Of a DNA stretch of 64,000 nt, positions 59,588 through 64,000 are shown one piece after another. Each line of letters opens with the position of its first letter. The first letter of the stretch is position 1. The position numbers and the translations under genes were made by a program. The notes under the pieces were generated by a model, which saw nothing but the letters and a program-made list of their open reading frames with translations, made no database searches and was not told the origin of the DNA. The stretch comes from Scenedesmus sp. ARA3 (lineage: Eukaryota > Chlorophyta > Chlorophyceae > Sphaeropleales > Scenedesmaceae), in the NCBI GenBank assembly GCA_004335835.1, contig RWJK01001123.1, positions 42,891 through 106,890 on the forward strand, in the 5' to 3' direction.

Positions 59588-61490
59588 GCCTGATGAGGGC
59601 TCACTACAAAGGGTCTTCGCGACTTGCCCGCCCACGGCATGCCGCCAACTGAGCAGCGGCAATAATCTTGTGTAGTGTGGCTGACAATTGCAGTGTATGC
59701 GACAGTGTTGTGTGTAGATGTGTGCCGTTGTGAGCGCGGGTCCTGACTGGCATTGCTTGTGTGCTGTGAGTGCTGCTTGGGGTTGGGATGTTGACTGTTG
59801 TTGAGTAGGCTTCTGCTGAAGCACGTGCATGGGTGTGGCTGTAGAATGGTTGTGGCTGACTTTTGCAGCATCGCCGTCTGGCACATTCAGCTGCGTTGAC
59901 ATCAATCCTAGAATAATGATGACCAGTCTGCATGTCTTTCACCAGCTGCACGCCATGTGAAGTTATCGTGGCATGGTGCCACAGCTGTGGCTCATGGTGT
60001 GCCCTGTGCATTTACTGCGCACTTTCTGCAGATCTGCAGGGGCTGCTGTGACAGGACAACATTTTGTCCGCGTTGAGTAAGACATTGTTTGTGGGCAGGT
60101 GCAGCACCATTGGAAGCAGCAATGCAACACAACCAATTATCCGCGTCTGGTACGAGGTGTTTGTCTTTGTGTCTTTGCACGCATGGCACAACCTAACCTA
60201 GTGGTGGTTCTGCTGTTGTTGAATTCTTGTAGTTTTCCAGGTGAACGGTGTGCAGCAGCTGCCGCTTGGTATGTTACTGGTAAGGTTGACTGCATTGCAG
60301 CCAGCTACAGTACACAGTTGAGGTATGTGTGGCACTGCGTTTCACAGAGAGTTTGCACAGCTTGTAGTTCAGTCGCAAATGCTACTGCTTGTCGTACGGT
60401 ATTGCTTTTGGTGTTTGCACCATGTGGTTGGCCTGCCTGCGTGCTGTTGAGCTCAGCGATTAGCAACTTGGCAACATGTATGCTGATGCCAAGACTGGCA
60501 TTGCGAGGCAATCAGGGGCTTCTTTGAGTGGCCAGCCATGCATATGGTGCTGTGCCACGCAGTATGCTGCTGCTGCTGCCAGCTGGCACAGCAAGGTTTA
60601 CTCTCTGATGCAGCATGTTCTGGCAGCGGTGCGCTTGTTGAGTAGGTGGTGTTGTGCCTGGCGCTGCAAGACCAGAACCGTTCATTGCGGCAATGTGCCA
60701 GCTTGCATCTTTGCGTGGCTACCACTGCCACCTGCCCAACTTAGTACCGCTTCACCAGCGCATCTGTCCCAAGCCATTTTCAAAGTTTTTGCAGCCAGTG
60801 ACTGGCCAGATATCTGGCACATCGATGTGCACACGGTTGACTGGCAACACGACATCAAGTCTGTGCTTGATTACACCGAAGAACCGGCCAACTCTTGAGG
60901 ACCACAACTGCACGTTAACCAAAGCGCAAGTTTAGTGCTTGCTGTTCTGTGCAGAGCGTGCTTGTACAACTCAAATAACATGGTGTTTAGCACTGTCAAG
61001 CAATCACTGTTTAAACTACCAAATGCTGGCGATTCCAGGCCGCTGCTTGCGGCAGCCCATCCAACCAGCCCCTGACGCCTGTTCGGCACAGCAAGCACAC
61101 CCACAACACACTATGGCATGCCACTGCCTGACAAATTTGTAAGTGCTTCAATTCACGGCGCAGCTGCACAACTGATGCCAACTCAACACCAACTGCTATA
61201 ACACCCGCTCCACAACGCGTTCTCACATATGAATGCATTTGAATCTACATCCACATCTAGATCTGCATCCAGAGTTGAAGGTTGCCACAGCAATGTGCAA
61301 GGTAGACCTGCACACCAACTGCCACAGCAACTGCTTGAAGCAGTGCTTTCGCATCTGCATTGACTTGGAATCCACATCCAGATCTGAATATGCAATTAGA
61401 TATACTGGGTGGCCTTGTCCAGGTAGATCTCAACGCCAACTGCTAGTTCCATAACTAAATCCAACTGCTGAATTTGCCGCACGCCTAGAT
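59588..61490. other. 1.9-kb convergent intergenic region, no gene seen
   Basis: Lies between the 3' ends of genes O and P. A GATCTACATCC/AGATCTGCATCC motif repeats loosely at 61240-61400. Open frames on both strands (the longest is 142 codons, at 60099) show no domain. Confidence 0.5.
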
Positions 61491-63702
61491 CTACTTGGTG
61501 GCCATGTCAAGGTAGATCTCTGCTAGCTCCTGCTTTGCGCTGGCCATGGATGACCCGGGGTCAGGGTTGGACAGCGCATATTTCTCCAGCTCAGCAAAGC
61601 CCACCTGCGGCAGGCACACAAAATAATGTTGGTAAAAGGACAGGGGGTTGCATGTACGCTGGCCATGGAGGACCTGGGGTCGGGGTTGGACAGCGCGTAC
61701 TTCTCCAGCTCAACAAAGCCCACCTGCATTTGCCGCAGGTGGACAACATGCGCAGCTTCTCAAGAACAGGTGGTTGTATGTGATGCACAAGCCAATCAGA
61801 GTTGGACAGCGCATACTTCTCGAGCTTGGCAGATCCCACCTGCAGCAGGCGCAGATGCATTACGTGCATTGATATGCCACATGCAGAAAATGCAGCGCTT
61901 GCGATATGGCACGCGCATGCAATGTTGCTTGCAGAAAAGGCAGCAATTGCACAGATGATTGCAGCAGCAGAAGTGGTGGCGCACGAACATCGCAGCTGGC
62001 TCACCATCCACGCAGCTGTAACAGGCCTCACCTTGCCGTTGATGATCTTCTGCCCCAGGCCGCCCTTGGCCTTCCAGCTGGCATACCTGTCAGCAATCAG
62101 GCCATCAAGCTGACCAGCCTCCTGCAACGACAGCAGCAGCAGCAGTGAAGCGTTAAGTTCATGTCTTCAAGCAAATGGGATGATGTACAAGCAGCAACAG
62201 CCATAAGAAGGCGCCAAGAAACAGATCTTACGCAATACCAGCACCGGCTGGTACAATGCAGCAGCAGCAGCAGCCATGCCGTCCCACCTTGAGAGCTGCT
62301 GCGTTGCGCAGGCCGCGCGCGAGGGCATCCATGCCTGAGATGTGGCCGTAGAACAGGTCCTCCGTGCTGATGCTCTCACGCCTGCAGGCAAACAACACAG
62401 TTAATGGTGTTTCAAGTGGCACCTGCTGATGCAACACATGCACACGCCAGACACTTGCCACGCACAACTGCGGGTTTCAAACCCCTTTGTCAGTACGAAA
62501 AGACAAGAAGAAAGGCTCAACATCGCAGGTGCGCAAGCTGCCAAAGTGCAACGCACCTGATCTTTGCGTCGAAGTTGATGCCGCCGCTGCCCAGGCCGTT
62601 GTTCTTTACCACCACCGCCATCACCAGCGTGGCCATGCGCGGGTCAGTCAGGAACTGGTCAGTGTCCCAGCCGGTCTGCGCGTCACCTGTTGGCGAAGGC
62701 GCACGCATGAGTTTCAATGTACTTAGAGCGAGTAAAGCAGAGCGGATGCAGACAGCGCATGATGTGCGTGCATCAGAGAGCTGTTGCAGTCGTGGCTGGC
62801 GTGCATCGGACCACATGCTTGATGTACTGCTGCACGTGGTTGTGGGTGCTGGGCAGCACTTGATCAGTTGACAACAAGCAAATGCTCCACCCACCTGTGT
62901 TGGCGTCGATGTTACCCAGCACGCCGTTGATGCGCGCCACCTCCAGCTCATGCTCGCAGCTGTGGCCTGCAGCAGCAGCGGCAGCAGCGTGGACGCGTCA
63001 TGCGTTTGGATTTTCGGCTATGCAGCTCAGTAGAACATAAACCTGCAACACGATTACCTGCCACCGTGGCATTGTTACAGTCAATTTTCAGCTTACCTGG
63101 TTCAACTAAATCCAAGGAAAAATAGGCACTGTCGGTTCACAGCCGCCGCACCTGCCAGCGTGGCGTGATTGCACTCTATGTTGAGCTTGACGTTTTCGAG
63201 TAACCCGTACTTGTGCAGGAAAACCACACTGCAAGCTGTTATCAAGAACTACGGCTATCATTACCTGACACGCACCTGCCAGCGTGGCGTGGTTGCACTC
63301 GATGTTGAGCTTCAATTCACGCTAGTTGTGCAGGCCACACTACAAGCTAAATGCAAACCATACTACATGCTACTAACACTTGAGATCACCTGCCAGCGTG
63401 GCGTGGTTGCACTTGATGTTGAGCTTGAAGACCTCCAGCAGAGCACAAGCCGCTACTCTTCAAAATCTCTCCCATATATTAAAAATGGGAAGATACTACA
63501 CCGCGCACCTGCCAGCGTGGCGTGGTTGCACTCTATGTTGAGCTTGAAGTCCTCCAGCAGGCCGTACTTGTGCAGGAAGGCCACGCTGGTGGCGGCGTCC
63601 CAGTCATACTGGTGCTTGGTGGGCTCCTGCGGCTTGGGCTCCAGCAGCAGCGTGCCCTTAAACCCAATGCTGTGCTTGAAGTCGTTGGCCATCTTCATGA
63701 AG
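61491..63702 (-). CDS. xylA: xylose isomerase (3' part of the gene)
   Basis: Converts D-xylose to D-xylulose. Minus-strand exons: 63702-63509, 62966-62895, 62686-62557, 62381-62288, 62121-62032, 61604-61491; all phases fit, about 230 codons. The 5' exons are beyond the window or not visible in its last 300 bases. Family blocks: [20 protein letters not shown] with a metal-binding Glu; [20 protein letters not shown] with a metal-binding Glu and His; [20 protein letters not shown] with the metal-binding Asp/Asp pair; [51 protein letters not shown]. It fits the plant/class II type rather than the short Actinobacterial type. Partial copies of the first and last visible exons lie in their flanking introns. 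Confidence 0.93.
61652..61839 (-). repeat. two copies of the start of the last xylose isomerase exon
   Basis: Copies begin (minus strand) at 61839 ([14 protein letters not shown]) and 61723 ([20 protein letters not shown]); the real exon begins at 61604. All have intact CAG acceptors. Steps are about 116 and 119 bases. Confidence 0.95.
63152..63450 (-). repeat. three copies of the end of the xylose isomerase exon 63702-63509
   Basis: The end CNHATLAG and the preceding NIE/DVE region recur with exon ends at 63390, 63276 and 63152, steps of about 119, 114 and 124 bases. Each keeps the donor GT. More distant exon sequence (HKYG) is recognisable in the 63152 copy. Confidence 0.93.
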
Positions 63703-63791
63703 CTGCAGCGCATTGAGCATGATGCAATGAATAAGAAAGACGGCGTGTGTTGGTGTTTGTGTCAGTAGAATGTCACGTGTGTTGGTGCGGC

Positions 63792-63862
63792 TTAGGCTCC
63801 AGCAGCAGCGTGCCCTTGAACCCAATGCTGTGCTTGAAGTCATTCGCCATCTTTATGAAGCT
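63792..63862 (-). repeat. copy of the start of the xylose isomerase exon 63702-63509
   Basis: About 70 bases reading [20 protein letters not shown] plus EPKP, with a TTGCAG acceptor, 158 bases upstream of the real exon in transcript sense. Only a few bases differ. Confidence 0.93.
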
Positions 63863-64000
63863 GCAATGCATTGAGTATGATGGTGTCATCATCATCATCA
63901 TGTTACTCATCAAGCCATAGCATCAACGCCATCGGCCCCGCGCCCCAATGGAGCGGCAACTACACCCTCGTGTTTGCAAGCATTACGCACACCCCAAGCC

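Overview
The window is a stretch of nuclear DNA from a green alga. Three lines of evidence point there: intron-dense genes with GT-AG introns and donors mostly GTGAG or GTGCG; plant-type proteins (a TEY MAP kinase, a chloroplast DnaJ-type zinc-finger protein, a Tat-targeted thylakoid-lumen protein, a plant-type xylose isomerase); and very heavy CAG/CTG triplet use that gives Gln, Ala and Ser runs. A chlorophycean alga, perhaps in the Sphaeropleales, is my inference and is not proven by any marker gene here.

Layout, left to right: (A, minus, cut by the left edge) a Gln/His-rich protein; (B, plus, 2111-6614) MAP kinase; an unresolved duplicated block at 7998-8545; (C, minus, 8707-9519) DnaJ-type zinc-finger plastid protein; (D, plus, 9798-13167) BSD-domain protein; (E, minus, 14324-17934) unknown secretory membrane glycoprotein; (F, minus, 19114-22039) alpha/beta-hydrolase; (G, plus, 22238-23767) DUF1279/FAM210-like mitochondrial membrane protein; (H, minus, 26533-27959) small thylakoid-lumen protein; (I, plus, 28289-33557) DNA primase large subunit; (J, plus, 33944-40681) very large codanin-1-like protein; (K and L, plus, 41391-42842 and 45380-46457) tandem secreted eight-cysteine proteins, K with an in-frame TGA; (M, minus, 48560-50915) membrane protein with an FKBP/SlyD-like tail; (N, plus, 51877-54913) SLC25A38/Hem25-type mitochondrial carrier; (O, plus, 56117-59587) Ala-rich SAND/VARL-like regulator; (P, minus, 61491-63702 and possibly beyond) xylose isomerase. 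These are unrelated housekeeping genes, not a pathway cluster. Several are head-to-head pairs sharing short promoters (C/D, F/G, H/I).

The striking feature is genome-structural. In at least eleven of the sixteen genes, short pieces of an exon that straddle a splice junction are repeated in tandem, one to six times, inside the neighbouring intron or just past the stop codon. The copies run from almost identical (gene O, 118-bp period) to badly decayed (gene B, gene F), so the process seems to be ongoing. In addition, many 3' splice sites are preceded directly by (CTG)n on the sense strand, up to 31 uninterrupted units, where a pyrimidine tract would be expected. Together these suggest an unusual intron-evolution regime: introns growing by junction-anchored tandem duplication, with CUG repeats standing in for pyrimidine tracts. 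All gene models were built by hand from reading-frame continuity, splice-site phase and protein-family conservation.
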